Made by a program: the position numbers and the translations under genes. Below are positions 8,888 through 17,084 of a DNA stretch of 64,000 nt, piece after piece. The notes beneath the pieces were generated by a model that saw only the letters and a list, made by a program, of their open reading frames with translations, was not told the origin of the DNA and did no database searches. Location of the stretch: assembly GCA_963725395.1 (NCBI GenBank), contig CAVRYH010000002.1:62001-126000 (forward strand), written 5' to 3'. The number at the start of each line of letters is the position of its first letter. Positions within the stretch are counted from its first letter, which is position 1. Origin of the DNA: Bog-756 sp963725395. GTDB lineage: Bacteria; Actinomycetota; Acidimicrobiia; Acidimicrobiales; RAAP-2.

Positions 8888-9147
8888 GACGGGCCCTCTC
8901 CGAGGGACCACTCCAGACGACCACCGAGCGCCGCCACGTAGCGCTCGACCGTCGACAGCAGCACATCCGTCGATCCCGTCTCGATGCGGGCCACCGCCGA
9001 CTGCGAGGTGCCCATGCGCGCTGCCACCTGGGTCTGGGACAGGCCGAGGGACCGCCGCCGCTCCACCAGCTCGCCGCTCAGGGTCTGGCGGCGCTCGGCC
9101 ATCTCGCGGAAGCCGGGGAACACCGGCTCGTGGCGTCGTTCGCTCAT
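8884..9147 (-). CDS. XRE-family HTH regulator
   Basis: The 87-residue protein carries one cro/C1-type helix-turn-helix around residues 30-80 (RRSLGLSQTQVAARMGTSQS, then AVARIETGS). The N-terminal 25 residues are charged. It is translationally coupled to the dead ClpP paralogue downstream and divergent from an active ClpP gene, with a perfect 28-bp palindrome between them. It most likely binds that palindrome and controls both directions; this is inference from layout. ClgR, a known Actinobacterial clp regulator, is also XRE-like, but its operator is different as far as I recall. Confidence 0.82.
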   Translation of the reverse strand: MSERRHEPVFPGFREMAERRQTLSGELVERRRSLGLSQTQVAARMGTSQSAVARIETGSTDVLLSTVERYVAALGGRLEWSLGEGPS

Positions 9148-9195
9148 GATTCCCTCGCAACGGTGGTCCCGGGCTCCCGCTCGTTCTATCGCAGA

Positions 9196-9223
9196 GATGA
9201 TATCTCACGCGTGAGATATCATC
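9196..9223. promoter_or_regulatory. perfect 28-bp palindrome, candidate operator
   Basis: The half-site GATGATATCTCACG is followed immediately by its exact reverse complement, with no spacer or mismatch. It lies 48 bases before the XRE start and 52 bases before the ClpP start, in an AT-richer patch of GC-rich DNA. Its position and symmetry suit a dimeric HTH regulator acting on both genes. Confidence 0.7.
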
Positions 9224-9275
9224 CAGGAGGTGACTCTGCGGACCGTCCGCCGGAGCCTTCTCGGGGAGGCACGCC

Positions 9276-9908
9276 ATGACCATCCACCACTCACTCGTCC
9301 CCACCGTCCTCGAGGAGTCGAGCCGCGGTGAGCGGGCCTTCGACATCTTCTCCCTCCTGCTCCGCGAACGGATCGTGTTCCTCGGCCAGGAGGTGGACGA
9401 CCAGGTGGCCAACCTGATCATCTCCCAGATGCTCTACCTCGAGGCCCAGGACCCGGACAAGGACATCTTCTTGTACATCAACTCGCCCGGCGGCATGGCG
9501 TACGCGGGCATGGCCATCTACGACGTGATCCAGCACGTGCGGCCCGACGTCTCGACCATCTGCGTCGGGATGGGCATGTCGGCCGCCGCCATGGTGCTGA
9601 GCGGCGGTGCACCCGGGAAACGCCTGGCGCTGCCCAACGCCCGGATCATGATCCACCAGGGGAGTGCCGGCACGCGGGGCGCGCCGAGCGACATGGAGAT
9701 CCAGCTCCGGGAGGTCCTGGCCCTCACCCGGCGCATGGCCGAGATCATCGCCCACCACAGCGGGAAGTCGGTGGAGGAGGTCGCCCACGACATCGACCGC
9801 GACTTCTTCATGACCCCCGAGGAGGCGATCGCCTACGGGTTGATCGACGGGATCATCGCCCCGAGGAGCGGCCTGGCCGCATCACCCTCGGAGCTGGCCA
9901 CCGCGTAG
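9276..9908 (+). CDS. clpP: ATP-dependent Clp protease proteolytic subunit (active type)
   Basis: The ATG follows GGGGAGG by 5 bases. The 210-residue product keeps the full catalytic triad: Ser102 in CVGMGMSAAAMVL, His127 in ARIMIHQGSAG and Asp near 171 in VAHDIDRD. YINSPGG and EEAIAYGLIDGII are also present. ClpP forms tetradecameric barrels that degrade proteins delivered by Clp ATPases. The GMGMSAAAM sequence around Ser differs from the usual GxAASMGA, so this is likely an extra ClpP rather than one of a housekeeping clpP1-clpP2 pair. No Clp ATPase gene is nearby. Confidence 0.9.
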   Translation: MTIHHSLVPTVLEESSRGERAFDIFSLLLRERIVFLGQEVDDQVANLIISQMLYLEAQDPDKDIFLYINSPGGMAYAGMAIYDVIQHVRPDVSTICVGMGMSAAAMVLSGGAPGKRLALPNARIMIHQGSAGTRGAPSDMEIQLREVLALTRRMAEIIAHHSGKSVEEVAHDIDRDFFMTPEEAIAYGLIDGIIAPRSGLAASPSELATA

Positions 9909-9925
9909 CCGACCCGGGTCTCGGG

Positions 9926-10936
9926 TCACGGAACCGACAGTGCGGGGACCACCTCGGCCATGAACCGCCGCAGCGTCTCGTCACCGGGGAAGTCCCGCAG
10001 CCACAGGATGAGCCCGCGGCAGCCGGCGTCGAGGTACGCCTGGGTCTTGGCGATCACCTGGTCCACCGTGCCGACCAGGTTGTCCTCCAGGTAACGCTCG
10101 ACCGGTGTGCCGCCCCAGAGGTCACCGCCGCCCGGCGAGCGGCACCAGGCGAGGGTCTCGGCCTCGGTGTCGAAGAGGCGGCAGTCCGGTCCGTGGGTGC
10201 GGATGATGTCCCCAAACGGGCGCCCGATCTCCTCGCAGTACCGGGCGAGCAGGCCCGACTTGCGTTCGAACGCCTCGAGGCCCACCTGCCAGTTGGTGAG
10301 GTCGGCCCTCCGGGCGGCGATCCGGAGATTCACCTTCTCGCCACCCCCACCCACCAGGATCGGCGGCAGCTGCTGGACCGGCTTCGGATCGCAGTAGGCG
10401 CCGTCGAAGTGGTGATGGGCCCCTTCGAAGGTCACCGTCTCCTCGCTCCACAGGCGCCGGACCACCTCGAGCGTCTCGTCGAGCGCGGCCAGGCGGTCGC
10501 GATCCGAGAGGTACTCGTAGCCGTAGGAGTGGTACTCCTCGTGGAACCACCCCGCCCCGGCGCCGAGGATCAGCCGACCGCCCGAGTACACGTCGACACA
10601 CGCCGCCTCTTTGGCCAGCAGGCCCGCGTTCCGGTAGGAGGAGCACGTCACAAGCTGGCCAAGGCCCACCCTCTCGGTCCGCTGGGACAGCGCGGCCAGC
10701 ATGGTGTACGCCTCGAAGACGTGGGTCGGCTCGCGGCGGGGGACGGTCTCGACGTGGTCGTACACCCACACGTGGTCGTAGCCGAGCGACTCGGCCAGTT
10801 CGGCCAACTCGACCGAGCGGTGCCACGCGGCGGTCGCCCCCCACCCCGTGTACTCGAGCTTCCAGCCCTGGGGGACGAACACACCGACCTGGAGGCCCCC
10901 GGCCCGACCCGTGTCGCCGGGGACGACGGCGCTCAC
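9926..10936 (-). CDS. LLM-class (F420/FMN-dependent) oxidoreductase
   Basis: The GTG at 10936 overlaps the stop of the VOC gene by 4 bases and gives a 336-residue protein with the luciferase-like TIM-barrel pattern: LQVGVFVPQGW at the start, YDHVWVYDHVETVP, GLGQLVTCSSYRNAGLLAKE, ILGAGAGWFHEEY and PILVGGGGEKV. The C-terminal LVGTVDQVIAKTQAYLDAGC is also typical. Such actinobacterial proteins usually bind F420 or flavin and oxidise or reduce small organics. It is the last gene of a three-gene leftward unit with a VOC protein and a zinc alcohol dehydrogenase, so the three probably act on one substrate. Confidence 0.85.
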   Translation of the reverse strand: MSAVVPGDTGRAGGLQVGVFVPQGWKLEYTGWGATAAWHRSVELAELAESLGYDHVWVYDHVETVPRREPTHVFEAYTMLAALSQRTERVGLGQLVTCSSYRNAGLLAKEAACVDVYSGGRLILGAGAGWFHEEYHSYGYEYLSDRDRLAALDETLEVVRRLWSEETVTFEGAHHHFDGAYCDPKPVQQLPPILVGGGGEKVNLRIAARRADLTNWQVGLEAFERKSGLLARYCEEIGRPFGDIIRTHGPDCRLFDTEAETLAWCRSPGGGDLWGGTPVERYLEDNLVGTVDQVIAKTQAYLDAGCRGLILWLRDFPGDETLRRFMAEVVPALSVP

Positions 10937-11379
10937 GCGGCGAACTCCCACCACTGGATCTCGCACATCATGGGCAGAAGGTAGCCGACGTAGATCGAAT
11001 GGATCTTGACCACCTTCTGGTCGTCGACCTGCTCCTCGATCAGGTCGACCCGGTCGTCGCCGCTCCGGAAGGCGGCAGCCCGCTCCTGGACGCCCCGCAG
11101 TTCCTCCAGCGAGCCGACGGAGAACCCGAAATGGTCCAGGCGCGGACACCGCATTGGATGGTCGTCGGCCACGAGGAAGATGAACTGGTCCCAGTGGACG
11201 CACGACAGGATGAGGCGCCGCCGGTCCTCGGTCATGACCTCCATCTCCTCGAACCCGAAGACCTCGCTCCAGAACCGGCAGAGATCGGTGCGGTTGCGCT
11301 CGTCGAGCAGGTCGGCGGGCAGGCTCATCGCCACGTGGTTGAAGTGGGGGTTGCCGGTCGGGTAGTAGGGGTGGGTCAC
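10933..11379 (-). CDS. VOC-superfamily (glyoxalase/dioxygenase fold) protein
   Basis: The 148-residue product shows paired beta-alpha-beta-beta-beta modules: NPHFNHVAMSLP at the start, DLCRFWSEVFGFEEME, LDHFGFSVGSLEEL and a C-terminal MCEIQWWEFAA. Candidate metal ligands are the early His, the middle His in LDHFGF and the Glu in CEIQWWE. Reactions in this superfamily range from isomerisation to extradiol ring cleavage, so no substrate is assigned. Both ends overlap neighbours by 4 bases, coupling it to the alcohol dehydrogenase upstream and the LLM enzyme downstream. Confidence 0.8.
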   Translation of the reverse strand: MTHPYYPTGNPHFNHVAMSLPADLLDERNRTDLCRFWSEVFGFEEMEVMTEDRRRLILSCVHWDQFIFLVADDHPMRCPRLDHFGFSVGSLEELRGVQERAAAFRSGDDRVDLIEEQVDDQKVVKIHSIYVGYLLPMMCEIQWWEFAA

Positions 11380-12461
11380 GGGGCCTCCTCGGTGGCGTCG
11401 GTACCGCTCTGGCGGGAAAGATGGGGCGCGACCAGCACCTTGCCGGCGAAGCGTCCCTCGGCCAGGCCCACCAGGGCGTCGGACAGGCGGTCGAGGGGTA
11501 CATCATCGGCCTCGATGAGGAGGTCGACGGGGAAGCCGTCGGAGGCCAGCAGCTCGAGGGCCCGGCGGAAGCCGTCCTTGTCGTAGAGGAAGGATCCCAC
11601 CACCTGCAGCTCGTTCAGGACGAACCGGTTGGGGTCGAAGGACGGGTGGTCCATGCCCGCCCCGACGAGGGCCAGGGTGCCGCCTCTGCGCAGCTGGTGG
11701 AACCCCGCCTCGATGGCCTCCTTCTTGCCCGAGCACTCGAGCACGACGTGGACGGCCCGTTGCGCCAGGCGCTCGGGCTCCCAGGGCGGGAACCGCTCGA
11801 GGTCGGCGGGCTCGATGACCTCGGTGGCACCGAGCTCGCGGGCCAGCCGGCGACGCCGTTCCCCGGGCTCGACGACGACGATCGGGCCGACGCCGCGGGC
11901 CACCAGGGTGGCGATGGAGATGGCGCCGATGGGCCCGGCCCCGATGACCATGACGCTGTCCCCCGGCGCCACGCCCGACCTCGTGATCCCGTGCAACGCC
12001 ACCGCCGTGGGCTCGGCCAGGGCGGCTTGGCGGGTGGAGAGCCCGGAGGGGAGGGGGAGCAGCGACTCGGCCGACACCACCACGTAGCCGGCGAAGGCGC
12101 CGTCGTGGTTTCCCCCGACGATCGATCCCTGGTTCTCGCACTGGGAGGGCTTGCCTTCGAGGCAGCGCCGGCAGTGGCCGCACCGCGGCGACGTCCCCCC
12201 CACCACCAGCCGGCCGACCTCCCAACCGCTGACGCCGGGCCCCAGATCGGCGATCCGGCCGGTGAACTCGTGCCCGGCCACCAGGCCCTCGGAGCCCCAA
12301 CCCTCGAGCAACAGGTGGATGTCGGTGCCGCAGATGCCGCAGTGGTCCACCTGCACCAGGATCTCGCCGGCGCCGGCGCGGGGCACCGGCCGGTCCTCCA
12401 CCACCACCTCGCCGGGCCGGCGGTAGACGGCGGCCGGCATGGCCTCGGGCAGATCGATCAT
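11376..12461 (-). CDS. zinc-dependent medium-chain alcohol dehydrogenase
   Basis: The 361-residue MDR protein has the catalytic zinc site (CGICGTDIHL and GHEFTGRI), the structural zinc cluster CGHCRRCLEGKPSQC and a Rossmann fold (VMVIGAGPIGAISIATLVARG). It oxidises an alcohol or sorbitol/threonine-like substrate with NAD(P). It is the first gene of the leftward three-gene unit with the VOC and LLM genes, all linked by ATGA/GTGA overlaps. The promoter should lie in the 158 bases before the divergent aldo/keto reductase. Confidence 0.87.
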   Translation of the reverse strand: MIDLPEAMPAAVYRRPGEVVVEDRPVPRAGAGEILVQVDHCGICGTDIHLLLEGWGSEGLVAGHEFTGRIADLGPGVSGWEVGRLVVGGTSPRCGHCRRCLEGKPSQCENQGSIVGGNHDGAFAGYVVVSAESLLPLPSGLSTRQAALAEPTAVALHGITRSGVAPGDSVMVIGAGPIGAISIATLVARGVGPIVVVEPGERRRRLARELGATEVIEPADLERFPPWEPERLAQRAVHVVLECSGKKEAIEAGFHQLRRGGTLALVGAGMDHPSFDPNRFVLNELQVVGSFLYDKDGFRRALELLASDGFPVDLLIEADDVPLDRLSDALVGLAEGRFAGKVLVAPHLSRQSGTDATEEAP

Positions 12462-12619
12462 TCCGGTTCCTCCCCCGGTCGCACCTGGGCCGGTTGCCTT
12501 CCCCCCGGCAAGCCTGTGGGCCCGGCGCCACTCTAGGCCAGGCGATGGTGGAGGTGGCCTGTGCGGGTGTCCCGGCGGGCACCGAGGTACGCGCCGTGCC
12601 GTTTGTCTACGTTGGTGGC

Positions 12620-13612
12620 GTGCCCTACGAACCCGACCCCCGACGCTACGAACGGATGGAGTACCGGCGGTGCGGCCGCAGCGGGCTCAAGCTGCCGCTC
12701 GTGTCCCTCGGCCTGTGGCAGAACTTCGGTGGGGCCCGGGAGGGGTCCGAGGTCGACGCCATGCTGACCCGAGCCTTCGACCTGGGCGTGACGCACTTCG
12801 ACCTGGCCAACAACTACGGGCCGCCCTACGGCACCGCCGAGATCAACGCCGGCCGGGTCCTCAACGGATCGCTGGCGGCCCACCGCGACGAACTGGTCAT
12901 CTCCACCAAGGCCGGCTACGACATGTGGGACGGACCCTACGGCGACGGCGGCTCCCGCAAGTACATGCTCTCGAGCCTGGAGGCCAGTCTGGGTCGCCTG
13001 GGCCTCGACTACGTGGACATCTTCTACTCGCACCGCTTCGACCCCGAGACACCGCTGGAGGAGACCATGGGGGCGCTCGACGCGGCGGTGCGCCAGGGCA
13101 AGGCCCTCTACGCCGGGATCTCGTCCTACCCTCCCGAGCAGACCGAGGCGGCCGCGGAGATCCTCGACCGCCTGGGCACGAGGCTGCTCATCCACCAGCC
13201 GCCGTACTCGATGTTCAACCGGTGGATCGAGCACGGATTGCTCGACACCTTCGGCCGCCTCGAAGTGGGCTGCATCGTCTTCTCCCCGCTCTCCCAGGGG
13301 CTGCTCACCGACCGGTACCTCCAAGGGGTGCCCGCCGGGTCGCGGGCCAGCGGGCCGGGCACGCTCGACCAGAGCCAACTCGACGAGCAGATCCTCGACA
13401 AGGTGCGGGCCCTCAACGATCTCGCCCAGGGCCGCGGCCAGACCATGGCCCAGATGGCACTGGCGTGGACTCTCCGCGACCCCCGGGTGACCTCCACCCT
13501 CGTCGGGGCGAGCAGCCTGGCCCAGCTCGAGCAGAACGTCGCCACCATCGAGTCCGTGGAGTTCTCCTCCGACGAGCTGGAGGAGATCGACACCATTCTC
13601 TCGTTGGGCTGA
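12620..13612 (+). CDS. aldo/keto reductase (YghZ/GAP-reductase-like)
   Basis: The GTG at 12620 gives MPYEPDPRRYERMEYRRCGR, matching the usual N-terminus of the YghZ (L-glyceraldehyde 3-phosphate reductase) group; earlier in-frame starts add only a non-conserved leader. The 330-residue product has HFDLANNYGPPYG (Asp and Tyr), STKAGYDMWDGPYGDGGS (Lys), YSHRFDPETP (His) and a C-terminal DPRVTSTLVGASSLAQLEQN. YghZ-type enzymes detoxify small aldehydes such as methylglyoxal in the cytoplasm. The gene is divergent from the alcohol dehydrogenase operon. Confidence 0.87.
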   Translation: MPYEPDPRRYERMEYRRCGRSGLKLPLVSLGLWQNFGGAREGSEVDAMLTRAFDLGVTHFDLANNYGPPYGTAEINAGRVLNGSLAAHRDELVISTKAGYDMWDGPYGDGGSRKYMLSSLEASLGRLGLDYVDIFYSHRFDPETPLEETMGALDAAVRQGKALYAGISSYPPEQTEAAAEILDRLGTRLLIHQPPYSMFNRWIEHGLLDTFGRLEVGCIVFSPLSQGLLTDRYLQGVPAGSRASGPGTLDQSQLDEQILDKVRALNDLAQGRGQTMAQMALAWTLRDPRVTSTLVGASSLAQLEQNVATIESVEFSSDELEEIDTILSLG

Positions 13613-13641
13613 CCGGCCTTCCCCGGGCCGCCCCGGGGCGT

Positions 13642-14073
13642 TCAGTCCCCGGTTCGGTCGGGCCCGGGGTCGCCGCCCGAGGCCGCCACGGCAAGACGTG
13701 AGAGGTAGTGGTCCCAGCCCTTGATGTGGTCGTCCACGGCGTCGTCGGGGAGGCCCCGGTGCACGAGGCGGACCCGGGTCTTGTCGCCGTCGGGCACCAG
13801 CGTGATCTCCACCTCGGTGGAGCGGGCGGGGATCGGGTGGTCGGGTTCGTCCCACCCGAAGGTGAACACGACCTTTTCGTCGGGGACGATCTCGACGAAC
13901 TCGCCCAGCGACGGGTGGCTCCCCCGGACGAGGACCCGGTAGGTGCCACCGGGGCGGGCGTCGAGCTCGGCCTCGGTCCCCATCCACTCGAGATGCAGCT
14001 CGGGTTCGGTGAGGTACGGGAAGATGGTGGCCGGGCGGGCGTCGACCACGACCTCTCGGATCAGTTCAGCCAT
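13642..14073 (-). CDS. SRPBCC (AHSA1-type) protein
   Basis: The 143-residue protein begins IREVVVDARPATIFPYLTEP, then LHLEWMG and RPGGTYRVLV, and contains FTFGWDEPDHP, all typical of the AHSA1/SRPBCC domain with its hydrophobic cavity. It directly follows the ArsR gene (the ArsR stop and this start share a base). ArsR-SRPBCC pairs are common in actinobacteria; the ArsR protein is thought to control the pair, while the ligand is usually unknown. Confidence 0.85.
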   Translation of the reverse strand: MAELIREVVVDARPATIFPYLTEPELHLEWMGTEAELDARPGGTYRVLVRGSHPSLGEFVEIVPDEKVVFTFGWDEPDHPIPARSTEVEITLVPDGDKTRVRLVHRGLPDDAVDDHIKGWDHYLSRLAVAASGGDPGPDRTGD

Positions 14074-14414
14074 CAGCTGGGGTCCTTTCTCTGTTGGGTG
14101 GTTCCTTCGGATCTCTTCTCATCGGACTCGGCGAGCTTCGCCAGGCGCTCGAGGCTGGCGGACCAGTACTCGTCGAGGAACCGTCGCAGATTGGCCATCT
14201 GCACGTGGTTGGCGCGGTAGAGGCGCCGGGTGCCGTCGCGCCGGTCGAGGACCAGCTCCGCCTCGCGAAGGACCCCGAGGTGCTGGGAGACCGCCGACCG
14301 GGTCACGTCGTCGAACCGGGCGGCGATCTGGGCGGCGGGGAGCTCCTCGGACCAGACCATCCGGAGGATCTCACGTCGACGGGGCTCGGCCAGAGCCCGG
14401 AATGCGGTATCCAT
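14073..14414 (-). CDS. ArsR-family winged-helix repressor
   Basis: The ATG at 14414 gives MDTAFRALAEPRRREILRMV, the normal N-terminus of this family. The 113-residue product carries a winged helix with ARFDDVTRSAVSQHLGVLRE as recognition region and a wing in DRRDGTRRLY. There is no CxCxxC metal motif, so it is the non-metal SRPBCC-linked type. The upstream 45 bases contain two copies of ACTAACGTAA and an inverted TTAGT/ACTAA pair, good candidates for autoregulation. Confidence 0.88.
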   Translation of the reverse strand: MDTAFRALAEPRRREILRMVWSEELPAAQIAARFDDVTRSAVSQHLGVLREAELVLDRRDGTRRLYRANHVQMANLRRFLDEYWSASLERLAKLAESDEKRSEGTTQQRKDPS

Positions 14415-14418
14415 GTCC

Positions 14419-14459
14419 TTAGTGTAAGCTAGTACTAACGTAAGTGTCAACTAACGTAA
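14419..14459. promoter_or_regulatory. candidate ArsR operator region
   Basis: ACTAACGTAA occurs at 14434-14443 and again at 14450-14459, a 16-bp phase. TTAGT at 14419-14423 pairs with ACTAA at 14434-14438 as an inverted repeat. The region sits between the ArsR start at 14414 and the divergent gene at 14478 and is markedly AT-rich. Confidence 0.5.
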
Positions 14460-14477
14460 TGGGAGAGGAGCCCGAGT

Positions 14478-14879
14478 ATGGCCGCTGGCACCAAGGAGGA
14501 TCCCTGGGTCCTCAGGACCCCCCCGGGGTCGTCGGAGTACGTCATGTACCGGGACGGTGAGGCCCAGCCCCCGGCCCTGGTGTGCCAGGTCGGCTCGACC
14601 GCCCTGCGGTACCAGCTCCGGGCGATCGACGATCTCCATGCCTGGCTGACCGAACAGGGTGACTGGGTGGCTCTCGGGGCCGCCGACGAGAAGAAGCCGG
14701 CCGCCCCGGGGACGGTCGAGGCATGGGGGAGATCGCCCGACAATCCCGTCGGCGGCTGGTACGGGCTGCGCAACGGCTATCGGGGTCGCTTCGGGATGTA
14801 CCTCCCGCCCCTGCTCGAGGCGCTCGGCCGCGCTGAGCTCACCCACGATGCCCGAAACAACCGGATGAGGGCGATCTGA
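14478..14879 (+). CDS. conserved hypothetical protein (DUF6855-like)
   Basis: The ATG follows GGGAGAGGAG by 8 bases. The 133-residue soluble protein contains KEDPWVLRTPPGSSEYVMYR, LVCQVGSTALRYQLRAIDDL and TVEAWGRSPDNPVGGWYGLR. From memory this matches a small conserved family (DUF6855) found beside DNA-binding or stress genes; no function is known. It starts within 64 bases of the divergent ArsR gene and may share its operator region. Confidence 0.7.
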   Translation: MAAGTKEDPWVLRTPPGSSEYVMYRDGEAQPPALVCQVGSTALRYQLRAIDDLHAWLTEQGDWVALGAADEKKPAAPGTVEAWGRSPDNPVGGWYGLRNGYRGRFGMYLPPLLEALGRAELTHDARNNRMRAI

Positions 14880-14917
14880 GGGGGGACGCTCGCATTCCCC
14901 GGTCCGGAACCCCCGGC

Positions 14918-16177
14918 TCAAGAGCTCCGGATCCGGACCGGCGTGGGCCGGGCCCGGAAGGCGAAGTCGGCGCCGGTGCTGAACCGGGTGAGCACCTCTT
15001 CTTCGGGCACCGGAGCGTCGCGGTCCACCGTCACCACCTTCACCACGAGCCCCCGGTCGTCGTCGGAGACGGCCTCGCACGCCAACCGCCGGTCGATCGC
15101 CTGCACGATGGCATCGAGGGGTTCGAGGTGGTCGGCAGAGAGCATGGCCGGCCAGGCCCCGTCGGCCACCGCCGGGGTGTCCCGGCCGAGCCGGAGTGTC
15201 AACCGGTCACCCAGCTCGACGTCGGCCCCGACGTAGGGGTGGGGAAGGAGGGCCGGGTGGAGGGCCAGCAGCTGGCCCACGTCGCCGAGCCCGCTCCCGA
15301 GCCCGAGGGCGTCCCGGAGTCGGGCCGCGGCCACCGCGGCCACCCCGGTGAACTGTCTGCGCCCGAACGCCACGGCGGCGGCCTCGCTGTCGGCTCTCGA
15401 CCGCACGGCCCGGAGGAACGAGAGCACGAGAAGGTGGCCCTGGAGGCACACCTCCTCGAGGATCCGTCGTAGTGCCGGGGCCGACCACTCGGAGAACTGG
15501 AGATCGGCCAGGAGGGGCCCGGCGTAGTCGGAACGCCCGGGCTCGTCGGGATCGATGGGCGAAAGTCGGATCCGGGCCGCCCGGGTGGCCGCCACGGCCT
15601 GGGCCTCGGGTGGTTCCGGCAACGGGGCGCGGGACTCGTCGATGGTCACGCTCCAGTGGCAGTGGGGCACCCGGTCGGCCGGCACGCGTGGAGGCCGGTG
15701 GATGGGCCGGACCTGGGCCCTCGGATTGGTGGCCACGGCCGTGGCCTCGAAGGTCGGGTCCTCGATGTCGTGGCACATGGCCACCACGTAGTCGGGACCC
15801 ATCGGTTCGACGTCCATGAGGGCCCCGCAGTGGTCCAACCAGAACTCGCCATGGTCATGGTCGGTCACGAGGTACCGGAAGTCCATGAACTGGGGGGGCG
15901 CCCCGACGTCGATCTGCATGCCCTTGAAGATCGTCTCGACCGAGTCGCCTTCGAACCCGAGCGCGTGTTGCATGCGCCTGGTGTAGACGGGGCTCGCGCC
16001 CATCCACTCCTCGATGGCGATGTCGCGCATCACGTCCCGTCCGAACGCGCCGATCAGGTGGGGCATGCTCGCCCGGTCGATGAGGTGGCCGGCCAGCAGG
16101 TACTCGGGGACCAGCAGGGCGAGCCGGTCCCCGTCCAGCTCATCGAGCCCGCTCAGAGATGGATGGGTCATGACCAC
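14918..16177 (-). CDS. uncharacterised 419-residue soluble protein
   Basis: No membrane helices or signal peptide are visible. The N-terminal half has clustered His, Asp and Cys residues: LVTDHDHGEFWLDHCGALMD and VAMCHDIEDPTF, followed by TNPRAQVRPIHRPPR and PHCHWSV. Such clusters could bind metal or form an active site. The C-terminal half is rich in helices (LEEVCLQGHLLVLSFLRAVR). Similar proteins occur in actinobacteria, and the DH/DHCGAL pattern recalls thiazoline-carboxylate hydrolase-like families, but I cannot confirm this. It stands alone, convergent with the DUF6855-like gene. Confidence 0.65.
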   Translation of the reverse strand: MVMTHPSLSGLDELDGDRLALLVPEYLLAGHLIDRASMPHLIGAFGRDVMRDIAIEEWMGASPVYTRRMQHALGFEGDSVETIFKGMQIDVGAPPQFMDFRYLVTDHDHGEFWLDHCGALMDVEPMGPDYVVAMCHDIEDPTFEATAVATNPRAQVRPIHRPPRVPADRVPHCHWSVTIDESRAPLPEPPEAQAVAATRAARIRLSPIDPDEPGRSDYAGPLLADLQFSEWSAPALRRILEEVCLQGHLLVLSFLRAVRSRADSEAAAVAFGRRQFTGVAAVAAARLRDALGLGSGLGDVGQLLALHPALLPHPYVGADVELGDRLTLRLGRDTPAVADGAWPAMLSADHLEPLDAIVQAIDRRLACEAVSDDDRGLVVKVVTVDRDAPVPEEEVLTRFSTGADFAFRARPTPVRIRSS

Positions 16178-16276
16178 TCCTTCTTCCGGTCGGCGGCCCT
16201 GAGTGCCTCTCGTCCCCTCTGGGGGACCGGGACGGTCACCACCGCCCGGGATTCCGGAAGGACCTCGTTCGGTCCC

Positions 16277-16960
16277 TCACTCGGTGAACCCGATCGCCGC
16301 ATGGCTGGCGTCACAGAACGGCTTGTTGTTGGAAGCGCCGCACCGGCAGAGCGTCACCCGGTTCCGCACTTCGTAGTCCTGGCCGTCGGCGCCGGTCACC
16401 GTGATCCCCCCGCGGACCCAGATGGGCCCGGCCACCCCTTCGGTCGGGTCCGCCACGATGCCGATCGAAGGCGCGAGCTCGGGCTCGATGTCCCTGTTGG
16501 TGCGCCGGTCCCGGGCCACCAGGCGGCCCGAGGGGCACAGGGCCGCCTCCTGGGCGGTCAGACGGGCCGCCGCCTCGCCCTCCTGGTCCACCAGGTTCCA
16601 CACCTGGCCGGCCACGTCGCAGAACCGGGCGAAGGCGCACAGAGGCTGGGCATCGGCCAGCGCCAGCGAAGGGCCCACCTGCACCGAGGCCTGGGCCGAG
16701 AACGGCTCGCGGGTCGCCGTCTCGGACCCGTCGAAGCCGGCCCTGAGGTGCGATCCGTCGCAGTACGGTTTGGTCTCGGACTGGCCACACCGGCACAGGG
16801 CACAGGTGTCCTTGGTCTCGAACTCCTCGCCGGTGCGCCACTCGACCGAATTGCCGTCGGCGTCCGAACCGATGATCTGCCTGCTGATGGGTACCGACCC
16901 CTCCACCAGGTAGGGACCGTTGGTGGTGACCGTGATCCTCATGCCGTCAGCTGGTTCCAT
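16277..16960 (-). CDS. iron-sulfur protein with two CDGSH domains
   Basis: The ATG at 16960 is preceded by GAGAGGGGG. The 227-residue protein has a first CDGSH site (CALCRCGQSETKPYCDGSH, about residues 50-68) and a second (CRCGASNNKPFCDASH near the C-terminus), each giving the Cys3-His ligand set of a [2Fe-2S] cluster. The middle holds more cysteines (LCAFARFCDVAG and LCPSGRLV), as in the long multi-domain CDGSH family. Electron transfer or redox sensing is likely. It lies downstream of the MFS exporter on the same strand, about 125 bases away. Confidence 0.85.
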   Translation of the reverse strand: MEPADGMRITVTTNGPYLVEGSVPISRQIIGSDADGNSVEWRTGEEFETKDTCALCRCGQSETKPYCDGSHLRAGFDGSETATREPFSAQASVQVGPSLALADAQPLCAFARFCDVAGQVWNLVDQEGEAAARLTAQEAALCPSGRLVARDRRTNRDIEPELAPSIGIVADPTEGVAGPIWVRGGITVTGADGQDYEVRNRVTLCRCGASNNKPFCDASHAAIGFTE

Positions 16961-17084
16961 GGGAACCCCCTCTCTCGTTGGGCGAGGCTGTGTCTTCGTT
17001 GGCACAAGCCTGCACCCGATGCCACGGCGCCGCCAGCGTGGTCGAGGGGCGCCCGCGCCGGCACCCTGGCCCGGGCCGGGCCGG

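Noticed and set aside
12533..13987. 484-codon minus frame across the aldo/keto reductase
   Set aside because: It is a shadow frame of the reductase and SRPBCC genes and has no motif.
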